Source of the DNA: DATDPM01 sp041498815
Lineage (GTDB): Bacteria > Pseudomonadota > Alphaproteobacteria > DATDPM01
Direction of reading: 5' to 3'
Assembly: GCA_041498815.1 (NCBI GenBank)
Contig: JBGQJC010000039.1
Span: forward strand, 1 to 24,164
DNA length: 24,164 nucleotides
Of this stretch, positions 1 through 7,141 are shown one piece after another (the stretch's first letter is position 1; the number at the start of each line of letters is the position of its first letter). The notes under the pieces were generated by a model. The model was not told where the DNA came from and ran no database searches. It was given only the letters and a program-made list of their open reading frames with translations. The position numbers and the translations under genes were made by a program.

Positions 1-756
1 CCCAAGTCGGGGGTGGAGCGCGCCGATGACCTCGAACGGTTGGTGGCGCTCCACGGGTCCAACACCATCGCCGCGGTAATTGTCGAACCCTTCGCCGGAT
101 CGGCGGGCGTTTTGGCGCCCCCCATAGGCTATCTGAAACGGTTGCGCGAGATTTGCGACCGCCACGGGATCCTTCTTATCTTTGACGAGGTCATCACCGG
201 CTTCGGCAGGCTGGGGGCCGCGTTTGCGGCCGAACGCTTCGGCGTCAACCCCGACATGATCACGCTTGCCAAGGGCCTTACCAACGGCACGGTGCCGATG
301 GGCGCGGTCGGGGTGAGAAGGGGCATATACGACGCATTGATCGCGGCGGATTCACCCGAGATCATGGTCGAGCTTGCCCACGGCTATACCTATTCCGGGC
401 ATCCCGTGGCCTGTGCCGCGGCACTCGCCACTCTCGATATCTACGCGCGCGAGGATTTGTTTGCCCGCGCACGCGGCCTCGAATCCGAATTCGAGGACGC
501 GGTGCATTCGCTCCGCGGCCTGCCCCACGTGATCGACATCCGCAACATCGGCATGGCCGCCGCGATCGAACTTCGGCCGCGCGAGGGCCGGCCGAACGAG
601 CGGACGTTCGAGGCTTATTTGCGTTGCTTCGAGCGCGGATTGCTGGTGCGCACGACCGGCGATACCATCGCGCTTTCGCCGCCCTTGATCGCGGAGCCCC
701 GCCACATCGCGCAGATAGCGGACACGATTGCGAGCGTTCTGAAAACCCTCGACTAA
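1..756 (+). CDS. Class III aminotransferase, omega-amino-acid:pyruvate type (5' partial)
   Basis: The reading frame is open from base 1, so the N-terminal part lies outside the window; 251 codons remain before the TAA at 754-756. The fragment has the fold-type I PLP signature FDEVITGFGR, with the Asp that contacts the PLP ring nitrogen. It is followed by LAKGLTNG, whose Lys (codon 271-273) should form the Schiff base. The segment HGYTYSGHP is typical of beta-alanine:pyruvate and related omega-aminotransferases, which move an omega-amino group to pyruvate and give a semialdehyde and alanine. The substrate cannot be read from this part; glutamate-1-semialdehyde mutase and 4-aminobutyrate aminotransferase are less likely relatives. 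A clear terminator follows at 772-816, so this gene ends its transcript. Cytosolic. Confidence 0.87.
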   Translation, partial: PKSGVERADDLERLVALHGSNTIAAVIVEPFAGSAGVLAPPIGYLKRLREICDRHGILLIFDEVITGFGRLGAAFAAERFGVNPDMITLAKGLTNGTVPMGAVGVRRGIYDALIAADSPEIMVELAHGYTYSGHPVACAAALATLDIYAREDLFARARGLESEFEDAVHSLRGLPHVIDIRNIGMAAAIELRPREGRPNERTFEAYLRCFERGLLVRTTGDTIALSPPLIAEPRHIAQIADTIASVLKTLD

Positions 757-771
757 TTCGATTAACCATAT

Positions 772-816
772 CGCGCCGATGCGATTGCGTGGAGAACGCC
801 GCATCGGCGCGGTTTT
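772..816 (+). terminator. Rho-independent terminator after the aminotransferase
   Basis: An uninterrupted 12-bp GC-rich stem (772-783 pairs with 800-811) encloses a 16-nt loop and is followed by TTTT at 813-816. It lies 15 bases after the aminotransferase stop codon. The loop is long for a terminator, but the stem is perfect. Confidence 0.7.
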
Positions 817-830
817 AACTTATCTTAACG

Positions 831-846
831 GATAGGAGCTATCGTG
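831..846 (+). promoter_or_regulatory. Palindromic Shine-Dalgarno site with GTG, upstream of the GGDEF-EAL gene
   Basis: The sequence GATAG-GAG-CTATC (831-843) is a perfect 5-bp inverted repeat that holds a strong AGGAG ribosome-binding core. A GTG follows at 844. That GTG is not in frame with the GGDEF-EAL protein. It opens a separate 52-codon frame ending with TGA at 1000-1002, which overlaps the true gene start. It may be a leader ORF or translational switch, or simply a remnant; the peptide resembles nothing I recognise. Confidence 0.3.
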
Positions 847-931
847 CAAAAAGGCGGGCGGCTAACGCCGGATCGGCCAGGGTCCCAGGTATGGGGCGCA
901 ACGAGTGCAGGATGCGCAACAAGAGTGCGTG

Positions 932-2665
932 ATGGCGGATTTGTCCCACGACCTGGCCCGGCTTCGGGCGGCGCTCGCCGCTTCCGGCGATGTCGCCTAT
1001 GACTGGAATTTGGTCGACGACGTCATCGCCTGGGACGGCCCCTATGTGGAGCTGTTCGGGCGCGAGACGATTGCGGCGCTCGCTACCGGCGACAGCTATC
1101 ACCGCTGCATCAATCCGCAGGATCTCCCCGAGCGCCTGAAGACTCTGTCCGATCATTTGGCGGGCCAACGCACCTTTGCCTGCGAATACCGCGTGCGTTG
1201 CGGCCAGGGACGCTTCCGCTGGGTCCAGGACCGGGGCGCCGCGCATTTTTCCGATTCCGGCCGCGCGGTGCGGGTGGTCGGCACCTTGCGCGGCGTCGAC
1301 GAGCAAAAGCAGGCCGAATCCCGCCTCGAATATCTCGCCAGCTACGACGAACTCACCGGCCTTTTCAACAAGTCGCGGCTGCGCGACGGGCTGACCCAGG
1401 CGCTGGCGGCGGGCGCGCGCAACGGAACGCGCTGCGCCTATGTCGTGGTTGGCATCGACAAGCTGACGCTGATCAACGACACCTTCGGCTACGAAACCGG
1501 CGATGCCGTGATCGTGCAGATCGGCCACCGGCTCGAGCGAAGTTTGCGCGCCACTGACCTCACCGGGCGCGTCGGCGGCGACCGTTTCGGCGTCCTGCTC
1601 GGCCAAAGCTCCGACGAGTTCGCGGCGGCGACCGCCGACAAGATTCTCTGTAATGTGCGCATGAATCCGGTGAAGACTCCGAGCGGCCCTTTGCATGTCA
1701 CGGTCTCGATCGGCATCGTCACCATGCCGGAGGCCACCGATTCGGCCTACGACATCATGACCAAGGCGGAAACCGCCTTGCATGAGGCCAAGAAACAGGG
1801 CCGCAACTGCTTCATCTCCTATTACCACACCGACACCCAGCGCGATCACCGCCGGCTCAACATCGAGACCGCGGAAAAGGTCCGCGCCGCGCTCAAAAGC
1901 GGCCGTCTCACCTTCGCCTACCAGCCGATCGTCGAAGCCAAGACCGGCCGGGCCGTCGACTACGAGTGCCTGGTGCGCATGATCGGCGAGGACGGGCGCA
2001 TCATTCCGGCCGCGGAGTTCGTGCCGATCGTGGAACAAATGGGCATGATCCGCCTGATCGACCGTTACGCACTGGAAATGGCGGTCACCGAGCTCTCGCG
2101 CTACCCCGACGTGAAGCTCGCCATCAACGTTTCGGGGCTTACCGTCGACGATGAATCCTGGCTGCGCGCCTTCCGTGCGCTCTTGGCCGACAAGCCGGGC
2201 CTGGCTTCGCGCCTGACGATCGAGATCACCGAAACCGCGGTGATGCAGGACATCGACGATTCGGCGCGATTCGTGGCGGCGGTGCGCGAACACGGCTGCC
2301 GCGTCGCCTTGGACGACTTCGGCGCCGGCTACACCTCTTTCCGCCACTTCAAGACGCTGGTGGTCGACATCGTCAAGATCGACGGCTCGTTCGTGAAGGG
2401 CGTGGCCGAAAATTCCGACAACCAGCTTTTCGTCCACACCCTTTTGACGTTCGCCAACGGCTTCGGGCTCGAAACCGTCTGCGAATGCGTTGAAACGGCC
2501 GCGGACGCCGAGCTTTTGACCCGCCAGGGCGCCAAATATCTCCAAGGTTATTACTACGGCCGCCCGGCCCTGGAGCGCCTGTGGCTCCCCGAAGGCCACC
2601 GCGAGCGCACGGTCGAGGCCGACCGGGGCGACGGTCCGCGCATCGTCGCTGCGGTCAGCCGCTAG
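932..2665 (+). CDS. PAS-GGDEF-EAL c-di-GMP phosphodiesterase with degenerate GGDEF
   Basis: A 577-residue signalling protein with no obvious membrane segment. A PAS_3-type sensor fold covers about residues 10-125, ending in a PAC-like stretch. A GGDEF domain spans about 135-300 and an EAL domain about 315-555. The cyclase signature reads GGDRF (about 215-219), so the catalytic acidic residue is replaced by Arg, while the RxxD inhibitory-site motif (RATD) is kept. The EAL domain looks complete: ECLVR (345-349), a NVS motif, the TE pair, DDFGAG (about 461-466), KIDGSF and LQGY. The expected activity is therefore hydrolysis of c-di-GMP to pGpG, with the GGDEF part acting as a nucleotide or c-di-GMP sensor, as known for Caulobacter PdeA (CC3396). 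The start is uncertain: ATG 932 has a weak AAGAG before it, while GTG 905 and GTG 929 are also in frame. An upstream stop at 863-865 rules out anything longer. Confidence 0.9.
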   Translation: MADLSHDLARLRAALAASGDVAYDWNLVDDVIAWDGPYVELFGRETIAALATGDSYHRCINPQDLPERLKTLSDHLAGQRTFACEYRVRCGQGRFRWVQDRGAAHFSDSGRAVRVVGTLRGVDEQKQAESRLEYLASYDELTGLFNKSRLRDGLTQALAAGARNGTRCAYVVVGIDKLTLINDTFGYETGDAVIVQIGHRLERSLRATDLTGRVGGDRFGVLLGQSSDEFAAATADKILCNVRMNPVKTPSGPLHVTVSIGIVTMPEATDSAYDIMTKAETALHEAKKQGRNCFISYYHTDTQRDHRRLNIETAEKVRAALKSGRLTFAYQPIVEAKTGRAVDYECLVRMIGEDGRIIPAAEFVPIVEQMGMIRLIDRYALEMAVTELSRYPDVKLAINVSGLTVDDESWLRAFRALLADKPGLASRLTIEITETAVMQDIDDSARFVAAVREHGCRVALDDFGAGYTSFRHFKTLVVDIVKIDGSFVKGVAENSDNQLFVHTLLTFANGFGLETVCECVETAADAELLTRQGAKYLQGYYYGRPALERLWLPEGHRERTVEADRGDGPRIVAAVSR

Positions 2666-2694
2666 CGGTACGACAAGATTGCTCGGGGGAGGAG

Positions 2695-2716
2695 AAGGGG
2701 CCTAGGGCCCCTTTTT
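2695..2716 (+). terminator. Rho-independent terminator after the GGDEF-EAL gene
   Basis: An 8-bp stem (2695-2702 with 2706-2713) closes a 3-nt loop and runs into a T-tract ending at 2716. It serves the plus strand only, since no U-tract follows on the other side. It overlaps the last codons and stop of the convergent phaR gene. Confidence 0.6.
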
Positions 2717-3310
2717 CTTCGCCAGCTCGGCGAACTGCCGCTGCAACTCGGCGAGGCGGGTCTCGAGATCGGCGATCGCGGCGTCGCGCTCGGTGCCGGG
2801 CGCCGGTTGGGCGCCGCCGGCCTCGGCCGCCCCGCGGAAGGGCGAGAACAGGCTCATCGCCTGTTCGAACATCTGCACGTTGCGCTTGCCCATCTCATCG
2901 AAGGGCGCGAAGGGAAACAGCCCGCCGAAAGTGTCGTGCACGCTCGCCATGTAATTGCGCATTTGCTCCTGATTGCGGCCGAAAGTCTTCATGCTGTAAT
3001 CCAGATAGCGCGGCACCAGGCTTTGCAGGCTGTCGCCGTAGAATCCGATGAGCTGGCGCAGGAAGCTCACGGGCAGCATGTTCTGGCCGCTCTTGCCTTC
3101 CTCTTCGACGATGATCTGGGTCAGCACCGAGCGGGTGATGTCCTCGCCCGTCTTCGCGTCGTAAACCACGAAATCGGTTCCATCCTTGACCATCTGGCAC
3201 AGGTGGTCGAGGGTGACGTAGCTGCTGGACGCGGTGTTATAGAGCCGCCGGTTGGCGTACTTCTTGATTGTCACCGGGGTAGTTGGGGCCGCGCCCTCGA
3301 TTTCCGTCAT
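2702..3310 (-). CDS. phaR: Polyhydroxyalkanoate synthesis repressor PhaR
   Basis: A 202-residue protein with the PHB/PHA accumulation regulator architecture. The N-terminal DNA-binding domain (about residues 13-73) carries the hallmark IKKYANRRLYNT and a segment ending near TRSVLTQII. The central PHB_acc region (about 77-130) contains the helix around SFLRQLIGFYGDSL. A coiled-coil-like C-terminus (about 173-200) follows. PhaR proteins repress phasin and their own genes when free, and are released when they bind PHA granules. ATG 3310 was chosen because the conserved domain starts shortly after it; a 20-residue upstream extension in the same frame looks unlike the family. The gene diverges from the phaE-like/phaC genes, fitting control of the neighbouring PHB locus. 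Confidence 0.94.
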   Translation of the reverse strand: MTEIEGAAPTTPVTIKKYANRRLYNTASSSYVTLDHLCQMVKDGTDFVVYDAKTGEDITRSVLTQIIVEEEGKSGQNMLPVSFLRQLIGFYGDSLQSLVPRYLDYSMKTFGRNQEQMRNYMASVHDTFGGLFPFAPFDEMGKRNVQMFEQAMSLFSPFRGAAEAGGAQPAPGTERDAAIADLETRLAELQRQFAELAKKKGP

Positions 3311-3354
3311 GGGGTCTCGAATCCCGTCCGCTAGAGTTGCCGTCACGGCGAAGC

Positions 3355-3383
3355 ATATCAAAGGTTTCACGAAATTGCTGCAA
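3355..3383 (-). promoter_or_regulatory. Putative phaR promoter with overlapping palindrome
   Basis: On the minus strand, TTGCAG (3378-3383) and TGATAT (3355-3360) are separated by 17 bp, about 40 bp upstream of the phaR ATG. The -35 half lies inside the palindrome TTGC-T-GCAA (3375-3383). PhaR proteins are reported to recognise TGC-rich sites, so this is a candidate autoregulatory operator. The -10 match is weak. Confidence 0.35.
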
Positions 3384-3418
3384 GGCCGTCACGCGGGTGC
3401 CGTAACCTCAAGCCAGCA

Positions 3419-3447
3419 TTGGTTTCTTGCCCGCTCCCACCTATACT
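3419..3447 (+). promoter_or_regulatory. Putative promoter of the phaE-like/phaC operon
   Basis: TTGGTT (3419-3424), a 17-bp spacer and TATACT (3442-3447) form a good sigma-70-type promoter. Only six bases separate the -10 box from the ATG at 3454, so transcription should start at or next to the start codon and give a leaderless mRNA. This agrees with the absence of a ribosome-binding site before 3454. Confidence 0.55.
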
Positions 3448-3453
3448 GGCGGC

Positions 3454-3870
3454 ATGGCCGAGCCGCCCGATCTGGACAGCCTTGCCCGCCGCTTTCTCGA
3501 TCTATGGCAGGATCAAATGACGGCCGTGGCGGGCGATCCGCAAATGGCCGAAAACATGACGCGCTGGATCGGCATGGCCGCCCCCGGCATGGCCGCGTTC
3601 CTGCCGATGATGCAGGCCGGCCTTGCGGGCGGGATGCCTTTTGCCAAGGAGGAGCCGCGTGACGGCAAGGGGAGAGCGGGAGGAAATGGGCCATCGCCTG
3701 GGCCCGCGGCCGCTGCCGATGCATCTCTACGTCGCGGCGTCGACCTGGATGAGTTCGCGCGCCGGCTTGCAGCTCTTGAAGAGCGGCTCGCTCGACTGGA
3801 AGGGAGACCTGGCGAACGCGGCCCGCGAATTCCGCAAAAACCTAAACGGCGCCGACATCGAGGCGCTTGA
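3454..3870 (+). CDS. Small PhaE-like protein overlapping phaC
   Basis: A 138-residue protein with three parts. A helical, Met/Ala-rich N-terminus (1-65) starts with an acidic stretch and contains FLDLWQDQM. A Gly/Pro/Ala linker follows (about 70-92). A short leucine heptad segment (about 97-116, FARRLAALEERLARLEG) leads to a basic tail (about 129-136). This resembles the layout of PHA synthase partner or granule-associated proteins (PhaE/PhaM-like), and its position directly before phaC supports a role with the synthase. I do not recognise it as a specific family, so the function is inferred from context. The last 70 codons overlap the start of phaC in another frame, yet the coiled coil there looks like real protein. 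The upstream in-frame codon at 3427 was rejected because it precedes the -10 box. Confidence 0.65.
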   Translation: MAEPPDLDSLARRFLDLWQDQMTAVAGDPQMAENMTRWIGMAAPGMAAFLPMMQAGLAGGMPFAKEEPRDGKGRAGGNGPSPGPAAAADASLRRGVDLDEFARRLAALEERLARLEGRPGERGPRIPQKPKRRRHRGA

Positions 3871-4957
3871 TCGGGCGCTGGGGGACGAAATCCGGCGCCG
3901 TCTCAACGATCTCATCACCGGAATCCTCGCCTACCGCCACCATCCCTACCGGAGGCGTTTGCCCGATCCGCCCGCCGTTTGGCGGGACGGCGCGATGCGG
4001 CTGCTGGATTACGGCGCGGGAACGATTGGTGCCGGCGGCGCGCCGTTGCTCATCGTCCCGTCGCTGATCAACCGCGCCTATATCCTCGATCTGTCGGAGC
4101 GCAAGAGTTTGCTCCGCTATCTAGCCGCGAAGGGCTTGCGTCCCCTGCTGGCCGACTGGGGTTATCCGGGGCCCCGCGAGCGCAAATTCACGAGTTCCGA
4201 TTACATCGCGGGCAGCCTCGAAGACATGCTGGAGGCGACCGTCAAAATCACGGGCAAGAAGCCGATCGTCGTCGGCTATTGCATGGGCGGGTTGCTGGCC
4301 TTGGCGCTTGCGGTGCTGCGCCCCGGCGACGTGGCTGGATTGGCGCTTCTGGCGACCCCTTGGGATTTCCATTGCCAGCGCGGCGAACAGGCGCGGCTTG
4401 TCGCCACCATGTTGGGGCCGCTCGAACCCGTGATCGCGCGCATGGGCGAACTGCCGGTCGATCTCCTTCAAGTCTTGTTCGCGAGCATCGATCCCCTGGG
4501 CTCCGCGCGAAAATTTTGCGCCTTCGCCGGGCTCGTCCAATCGGCGGAGGGATCGGCGACGCTTAGCGCCCGCGTCGAGGACTTCGTCGCGCTCGAGGAC
4601 TGGCTGAACGACGGCGTGCCGCTTGTGGCCTCCGTCGCGCGCGAGTGCCTGGGCTCGTGGTACGGGGCGAACGAGCCCGCCAAGGGGAAATGGCGGGTCG
4701 GCGGAAAGGCCATCGTGCCGCAGCGGGTGCGCTGCCGGTCTCTGGTCGTGATCCCGGCCCAGGACCGAATCGTGCCCCCGGAATCGGCGGAAGCCCTGGT
4801 CGGGGCTCTGCCCAACGCCGAACGCATGGCCCCCCCATTGGGTCATATCGGAATGGTGGTGGGCTCCAGAGCCGAGTCCATGTTGTGGGAGCCGCTGGTA
4901 GCTTGGCTGCACAAGGCCGGTGCGCCGCCAGCAGCACCCGCCAAGCGCCCCCATTGA
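3659..4957 (+). CDS. phaC: PHA synthase PhaC, class III-like alpha/beta hydrolase
   Basis: A 432-residue alpha/beta-hydrolase-fold polymerase that joins (R)-3-hydroxybutyryl-CoA units into PHB at the granule surface. The lipase-like box reads GYCMGG with Cys208 as nucleophile, the Cys-for-Ser change that marks PHA synthases. The other triad members are Asp369 (PAQDRIVPP) and His396 (LGHIGM). The conserved DWGYPGP stretch precedes the box. At 432 residues it is shorter than class I enzymes (about 590) and nearer to class III PhaC (about 355), but with an extra N-terminal helical region. GTG 3659 is preferred because a near-perfect AAGGAGG (3646-3652) lies six bases before it; ATG 3686 is the alternative. 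It overlaps the phaE-like gene by 212 bp and leads into phaA/phaB. Confidence 0.9.
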   Translation: MTARGEREEMGHRLGPRPLPMHLYVAASTWMSSRAGLQLLKSGSLDWKGDLANAAREFRKNLNGADIEALDRALGDEIRRRLNDLITGILAYRHHPYRRRLPDPPAVWRDGAMRLLDYGAGTIGAGGAPLLIVPSLINRAYILDLSERKSLLRYLAAKGLRPLLADWGYPGPRERKFTSSDYIAGSLEDMLEATVKITGKKPIVVGYCMGGLLALALAVLRPGDVAGLALLATPWDFHCQRGEQARLVATMLGPLEPVIARMGELPVDLLQVLFASIDPLGSARKFCAFAGLVQSAEGSATLSARVEDFVALEDWLNDGVPLVASVARECLGSWYGANEPAKGKWRVGGKAIVPQRVRCRSLVVIPAQDRIVPPESAEALVGALPNAERMAPPLGHIGMVVGSRAESMLWEPLVAWLHKAGAPPAAPAKRPH

Positions 4958-4984
4958 AACCGGGCCGCAAAGAGCCGACATTCT

Positions 4985-5071
4985 GATTTCAATTGTCCCT
5001 GGGCCCGCAGGACCGACTTTTTGCCAAGGCCCGTAGGGCCGACTTTTCGATTGCAATTGTCCTTGGGCCCG
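4985..5071. repeat. Short degenerate direct repeats between phaC and phaA
   Basis: Two unit types alternate. A 23-bp unit occurs at 4985-5007 and 5049-5071 (21 of 23 bases identical, containing CAATTG and ending GGGCCCG). A 20-bp unit occurs at 5002-5021 and 5028-5047 (18 of 20 identical, ending CCGACTTTT). A weaker copy starts near 5066. The GGCCC/GGGCC parts can form small hairpins followed by TTTT. It may be a copy of a genome-specific intergenic repeat, or a processing/attenuation element between phaC and phaA. Confidence 0.6.
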
Positions 5072-5136
5072 TGTAGCCGAATCGCCGAGGTATCCGCCCT
5101 TACCGGTTTCCCGAACTGACGGAGATTCCCCAGCCG

Positions 5137-6330
5137 ATGACCGAAATCGTGATTGCCGCCGCCGCGCGCACGCCGGTCGGCTCGTTCAACGGATCGCTCT
5201 CGACACTGCCCGCTTCCGATCTCGGCGCGATCGCGATCCGCGAGGTTTTGAAGCGTGCGGGTGTTGCGGCCGGCGACGTCTCCGAGGTCATTCTGGGCCA
5301 GGTCTTGACCGCGGCCCAAGGGCAAAACCCGGCACGCCAAGCGGCGCTCGACGCGCAAATTCCGGCCGAGAAAACCGCGCTCACCGTCAATCAGGTTTGC
5401 GGCTCGGCGCTGCGGGCCGTAGCCCTCGGGTATCAGGCGATCCTGGCCGGCGATTCAACCATCGTGGTTGCGGGCGGGCAAGAAAGCATGAGCCAGGCGC
5501 CGCACGCCGCGCATCTTCGCAACGGCAAGAAGATGGGCAACCTCGAGTTCATCGACACCATGATCAAGGACGGGCTGTGGTGCGCGACCAACGACTATCA
5601 CATGGGCAACACGGCGGAGAACGTCGCCAGCAAGTGGCAGGTCACGCGCCAGGACCAGGATGAATTCGCGGCCGCCTCTCAGAACAAGACCGAGGCCGCG
5701 CAAAAGGCGGGCAAGTTCAAGGACGAGATCGTCTCCGTTACCATCGCCGATCGGAAAGGCGACATCGTCGTGGACAAGGATGAATATCCGCGCGCCGGCG
5801 TGACGGTCGAAAGTCTGGCGAAGCTGCGGCCCGCCTTCACCAAGGACGGGACGGTGACGGCGGCCAATGCCTCGGGCATCAACGACGGCGCCGCCGTGGT
5901 CCTTCTGATGACCGCCGACGAGGCGAAAAAGCGCGGAATCACCCCGCTCGGGCGCATCGCCGGTTGGGCCACCGCGGGCGTCGACCCGGCGATCATGGGC
6001 ATCGGTCCGGTCGCGGCCACGCGGGCGGCGCTCAAGAAGGCGGGCTGGAAAATCGAAGACCTCGACCTGATCGAAGCCAACGAAGCCTTCGCCGCCCAGG
6101 CGGTCGCGGTCAACCGCGAGCTCGGCTGGGACACCGGTATCGTCAACGTCAACGGCGGGGCGATCGCGCTCGGCCATCCGATCGGCGCTTCCGGGGCACG
6201 CATCCTGACGACGCTTCTCTACGAGATGGGCCGGCGCGACGCCCGGCGCGGGCTTGCCACCATGTGCATCGGCGGCGGCATGGGCATCGCACTTTGCGTC
6301 GAGCGCGATCCATCGGGCGGCAAGGGGTGA
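5137..6330 (+). CDS. phaA: Acetyl-CoA C-acetyltransferase (beta-ketothiolase) PhaA
   Basis: A 397-residue biosynthetic thiolase, normal length for the family. It condenses two acetyl-CoA into acetoacetyl-CoA, the first step of PHB synthesis. The nucleophile is Cys88 in NQVCGSALRA. The conserved C-terminal elements are His347 in GHPIGASG and Cys377 in CIGGGMG, and NEAFAAQ is also present. ATG 5137 begins the typical thiolase N-terminus (MTEIVIAAAARTPVGSF), with GGAG at 5121-5124 as a distant ribosome-binding site. It lies 179 bp after phaC and 57 bp before phaB, so phaA and phaB are probably cotranscribed. Degradative thiolase activity is possible in principle, but the gene context argues for PHB. 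Confidence 0.96.
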   Translation: MTEIVIAAAARTPVGSFNGSLSTLPASDLGAIAIREVLKRAGVAAGDVSEVILGQVLTAAQGQNPARQAALDAQIPAEKTALTVNQVCGSALRAVALGYQAILAGDSTIVVAGGQESMSQAPHAAHLRNGKKMGNLEFIDTMIKDGLWCATNDYHMGNTAENVASKWQVTRQDQDEFAAASQNKTEAAQKAGKFKDEIVSVTIADRKGDIVVDKDEYPRAGVTVESLAKLRPAFTKDGTVTAANASGINDGAAVVLLMTADEAKKRGITPLGRIAGWATAGVDPAIMGIGPVAATRAALKKAGWKIEDLDLIEANEAFAAQAVAVNRELGWDTGIVNVNGGAIALGHPIGASGARILTTLLYEMGRRDARRGLATMCIGGGMGIALCVERDPSGGKG

Positions 6331-6387
6331 AAGTCGCGGCCGGCTCGGCCGCGACCGGCAAGCAATCCGCAAATTAGGGAGACGAAA

Positions 6388-7110
6388 ATGGCGCGTGTGG
6401 CGTTGGTCACGGGGGGCACCCGGGGCATCGGAGCGGGGATCGCGCGGGAGCTCAAGGCCGCGGGATACACGGTCGCGGTGAACTACCTTGGCAACGAAGA
6501 AGTCGCGACCAAGTTCCGCAAGGAGACCGGCATCCCGACGTTCTTGTGGAGCGTCGCCGATTTCGAAAGCTGCAAGGCGGGCGTCGAAAAGATCACCGCC
6601 GATTTGGGTCCCATCGAAATCCTCGTCAACAACGCCGGCATCACCCGCGACGGCTTCATGCACAAGATGTCGGCGGACCAATGGACGGCGGTCATCAACA
6701 CCAATCTCAATTCCGTCTTCAACATGAGCCGCAACGTGATCGAAGGCATGCGCGAGCGCGCCTTCGGGCGGATCATCAGCATCAGCTCGGTCAACGGCAT
6801 CAAGGGCCAGATGGGCCAGACCAATTATTCGGCCGCCAAGGCGGGCATCATCGGCTTCACCAAGGCGCTGGCCCAGGAAAACGCGACCAAAGGCATCACC
6901 GTGAACGCGATCGCGCCCGGCTATATCGGCACCGACATGGTGGCGGCCATGGCGCCCGATGTCATCGAAAAGATCGTCGCCCAGGTTCCGGTGGGGCGCC
7001 TGGGCCATGTCGAGGAAATTGCGCGGACCGTGGTGTTTCTGGCCTCGGACGACTCCGGGTTCATCACCGGAGCCACCTTCAACATCAACGGCGGCCAATA
7101 CATGCAGTGA
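6388..7110 (+). CDS. phaB: Acetoacetyl-CoA reductase PhaB
   Basis: A 240-residue short-chain dehydrogenase/reductase that reduces acetoacetyl-CoA to (R)-3-hydroxybutyryl-CoA, usually with NADPH, giving PhaC its substrate. The cofactor-binding motif is TGGTRGIG (8-15), NNAG follows, and the catalytic residues are Ser134, Tyr147 and Lys151 (NYSAAKAG). The segment NGIKGQMGQTNYSAAK is characteristic of PhaB rather than FabG. A good ribosome-binding site (AGGGAG, 6376-6381) sits six bases before the ATG. It is the last gene of the PHB cluster, and a strong terminator follows at 7116-7141. Confidence 0.96.
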   Translation: MARVALVTGGTRGIGAGIARELKAAGYTVAVNYLGNEEVATKFRKETGIPTFLWSVADFESCKAGVEKITADLGPIEILVNNAGITRDGFMHKMSADQWTAVINTNLNSVFNMSRNVIEGMRERAFGRIISISSVNGIKGQMGQTNYSAAKAGIIGFTKALAQENATKGITVNAIAPGYIGTDMVAAMAPDVIEKIVAQVPVGRLGHVEEIARTVVFLASDDSGFITGATFNINGGQYMQ

Positions 7111-7115
7111 TGGCG

Positions 7116-7141
7116 CGGCCCGCTCAAGCGGGCCGGTTTTT
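7116..7141 (+). terminator. Rho-independent terminator after phaB
   Basis: A perfect 8-bp GC stem (7116-7123 with 7128-7135), a 4-nt loop, then a G and TTTTT at 7137-7141. It fills the space between the phaB stop and the convergent gloB stop. Confidence 0.85.

Noticed and set aside
839..2599. 586-codon open frame antisense to the GGDEF-EAL gene
   Set aside because: It mirrors the high-GC third-position pattern of the real gene, has no recognisable domain, and the sense strand has full PAS/GGDEF/EAL motifs.
5455..7098. 547-codon frame antisense to phaA and phaB
   Set aside because: It spans two clearly real genes and their spacer, and has no known motif.
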